49,619 nucleotides of DNA from Pseudomonadota bacterium (GTDB lineage Bacteria > Pseudomonadota > Gammaproteobacteria > Xanthomonadales > Rhodanobacteraceae). Of this stretch, positions 44,678 through 49,619 are shown one piece after another (positions within the stretch are counted from its first letter, which is position 1; the number at the start of each line of letters is the position of its first letter). The translations under genes were made by a program, and so were the position numbers. A model generated the notes under the pieces. That model was not told the origin of the DNA. It saw nothing but the letters and a program-made list of their open reading frames with translations, and searched no databases. The stretch covers positions 1-49,619 of the forward strand of contig JAKPAN010000088.1 of assembly GCA_029779475.1 (NCBI GenBank), read 5' to 3'.

Positions 44678-44681
<4 letters not shown>
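43818..44681 (-). CDS. MBL-fold metallo-hydrolase (AHL lactonase/glyoxalase II-like)
   Basis: A 287-aa soluble metallo-beta-lactamase-fold protein. The zinc motif HLHFDHAGG is intact ([15 protein letters not shown]). The second His is in [15 protein letters not shown], the Asp in [16 protein letters not shown] and a later His in [10 protein letters not shown]. This resembles the AttM/AiiA-like and AidC groups, but the substrate cannot be read. The GTG start at 44681 overlaps the ggt stop (GTGA). Confidence 0.9.
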
Positions 44682-47257
<2,576 letters not shown>

Positions 47258-47262
47258 GGGAA

Positions 47263-48389
<1,127 letters not shown>

Positions 48390-48452
48390 CGTCCTGCCGT
48401 CGCCGGTGAGGTGTTAGCATTTTCGCTCGAATTTTCGCCCAATCTCCCCGCG

Positions 48453-49595
48453 ATGTTGAAGTTCTGGAAGAAGAAGACCGCGCCCGAGGCAACGCCCGCG
48501 GCCGAAACCGCAGTACCCGATGCGCAAATCGAAGCGGCAACCGCCGCGCCGCTGCCGCTCGACGACGCACCGCTGGTCGAAGTTGCGCCGGTCGAGGAAC
48601 CATCGCCGCCATCGACACCGGCGGCGATCGAGGTGCTCGAAGAGAAAACCGCCACCGACGCCGAAAACCCGGCGCCGGCGAAGCGCAGCTGGCGCGAACG
48701 CCTCTCCGGCAGCGGTTTTGCGCGCGGTCTCGCCTCGCTGTTCGTGCGTCACCCGAAGCTCGATGACGCCTTCCTCGACGAACTCGAAACCTGCCTCATC
48801 ACCGCCGACGTCGGCGTCGCCACCGCGACCGAGATCGTCGACGACCTGCGCCGACGCACCGGCAAGCGCGAATTCGCCGACGCGGGCGCGCTGCTCGCCG
48901 CGCTGCGCGGCGAACTCGTGACGCGACTCGAACCCGTCGAACGCCCGCTCGATGTCGGCGGACGGCAACCCTTCGTCGTGCTCGTCGTCGGCGTGAATGG
49001 CGTCGGCAAGACGACCACGATCGGCAAACTCGCGCATCGCTGGCGTGGTGAGTCGCGCTCGGTGCTGCTCGCCGCGGGCGACACCTTCCGCGCCGCCGCC
49101 GTCGAACAGTTGCAGACCTGGGGCACGCGCAACGGCGTGGCCGTCGTCGCGCAAGGTTCGGGCGCGGATTCGGCGAGCGTCATCTTCGACGCGCTGCAAA
49201 CCGCGCGCTCGCGCAACATCGACGTGCTCATCGCCGACACCGCCGGCCGCCTGCACACGCAATCCGGACTCATGGACGAACTCGCCAAGATCCGCCGCGT
49301 GCTCGGCAAGCTCGACACAGAGGCGCCGCACGAAGTGCTGCTCGTCATTGACGGCACGACCGGCCAGAACGCGATCAACCAGGCGCGGCAGTTCCGCGAT
49401 GCGATCGGCGTCACCGGCCTCGTCGTGACCAAGCTCGACGGCACCGCGAAAGGCGGCGTCGTGTTCGCGCTCGCGCGCGAATTCGGTTTGCCGATCCGAT
49501 TCGTCGGCCTCGGCGAAAAAGCGCAGGATTTGCGCGTGTTCGACGCCGCCGCCTTCGTCGACGGCCTGCTGCCGGAAACGATCGGCCGCCCATGA
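48453..49595 (+). CDS. ftsY: Signal recognition particle receptor FtsY
   Basis: A 380-aa GTPase docking SRP-ribosome complexes at the membrane. The short N-terminus FWKKKTAPEA leads to an acidic Ala/Pro/Glu-rich A region (about 10-85). The N domain follows from about 90-155, then the G domain with GVNGVGKTTTIGKLAHRW, AGDTFRAAAVEQLQ, DTAGRLHTQSGLMDELAKI and VTKLDGTAKGG. The stop overlaps the next ATG by 4 nt. Confidence 0.97.
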   Translation: MLKFWKKKTAPEATPAAETAVPDAQIEAATAAPLPLDDAPLVEVAPVEEPSPPSTPAAIEVLEEKTATDAENPAPAKRSWRERLSGSGFARGLASLFVRHPKLDDAFLDELETCLITADVGVATATEIVDDLRRRTGKREFADAGALLAALRGELVTRLEPVERPLDVGGRQPFVVLVVGVNGVGKTTTIGKLAHRWRGESRSVLLAAGDTFRAAAVEQLQTWGTRNGVAVVAQGSGADSASVIFDALQTARSRNIDVLIADTAGRLHTQSGLMDELAKIRRVLGKLDTEAPHEVLLVIDGTTGQNAINQARQFRDAIGVTGLVVTKLDGTAKGGVVFALAREFGLPIRFVGLGEKAQDLRVFDAAAFVDGLLPETIGRP

Positions 49596-49619
49596 CCGCA
49601 ACGCCGCGCCCGCGCCGCC
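49592..49619 (+). CDS. Start of an unidentified gene, cut by the window end
   Basis: Nine codons (MTATPRPRR) begin at an ATG overlapping the ftsY stop (ATGA). The overlap argues for a real co-translated gene, but the visible part is too short to name. Confidence 0.4.

Overview
The window is GC-rich chromosomal DNA from a gammaproteobacterium. Gene content and repeats point to the Xanthomonadales/Lysobacterales, most likely a Rhodanobacteraceae-type genome; this is inference from gene families, synteny and repeat style, since no rRNA or tRNA is present. The block infA-aat-X-trxB / ald / ftsK-X-lolA mirrors the enterobacterial trxB-lrp-ftsK-lolA neighbourhood. SufT, a xanthomonalisin-like S53 peptidase, a split PntAA/PntAB/PntB transhydrogenase and the GGGAATGG-style intergenic repeat fit xanthomonads. 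I see no phage, plasmid, insertion sequence or CRISPR array. Most of the window is housekeeping sequence in tightly packed operons with many 4-nt ATGA/GTGA overlaps.

Layout. 27-1316: sigma-E operon (rpoE-rseA) with a good candidate self-regulated sigma-E promoter. 1328-4407: a small Ycf46-N-like protein translationally coupled to a REC-like/PAS/GAF/GGDEF/EAL protein. 4490-6535: two-domain beta-oxidation enzyme (FadJ/FadB type), then an inverted REP-like pair. 6647-10564: pstC-pstA-pstB-phoU without pstS, preceded by a degenerate Pho box, and divergent from a GT4 glycosyltransferase and a PAP2 phosphatase (10701-12397). 12401-15119: overlapping FAD oxidoreductase, GNAT and nitrilase-family genes. 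15244-19793: SnoaL-like protein, small membrane protein, lolA, a membrane protein and ftsK. 19892-24452: ald, trxB, a DUF482 GNAT, aat and infA.

24651-27221: secreted S53 peptidase with PKD and two PPC domains, behind a 618-bp non-coding leader holding an array of TGTCA/TGACA half-sites. 27840-31625: sufT, then a MocR-type regulator divergent from a PNPOx-like protein, a GNAT and a membrane protein. 31701-38908: a minus-strand run pntAA-(small membrane ORF)-pntAB-pntB-pgi-pgm-dsbA-like, linking NADPH supply to hexose-phosphate interconversion. 39041-40509: nitroreductase and a 5'-3' exonuclease. 40576-42033: secreted beta-propeller-like protein with a marked internal GC dip. 42107-43049: Nudix hydrolase and MAPEG protein. 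43084-46632: a fully overlapping yfhL-type ferredoxin / gamma-glutamyltranspeptidase / MBL hydrolase / short TMEM43-like operon. 46742-49619: lipoprotein, coaD and rsmD, divergent from ftsY and the first codons of one more gene.

The most promising loci for follow-up are the Pho-box-linked GT4/PAP2 pair (a possible phosphate-sparing glycolipid module), the extra small membrane ORF inside the transhydrogenase operon, the Ycf46-N-like/GGDEF-EAL pair and the truncated-TMEM43/MBL/GGT/ferredoxin operon. None is proven to be a new system from sequence alone.
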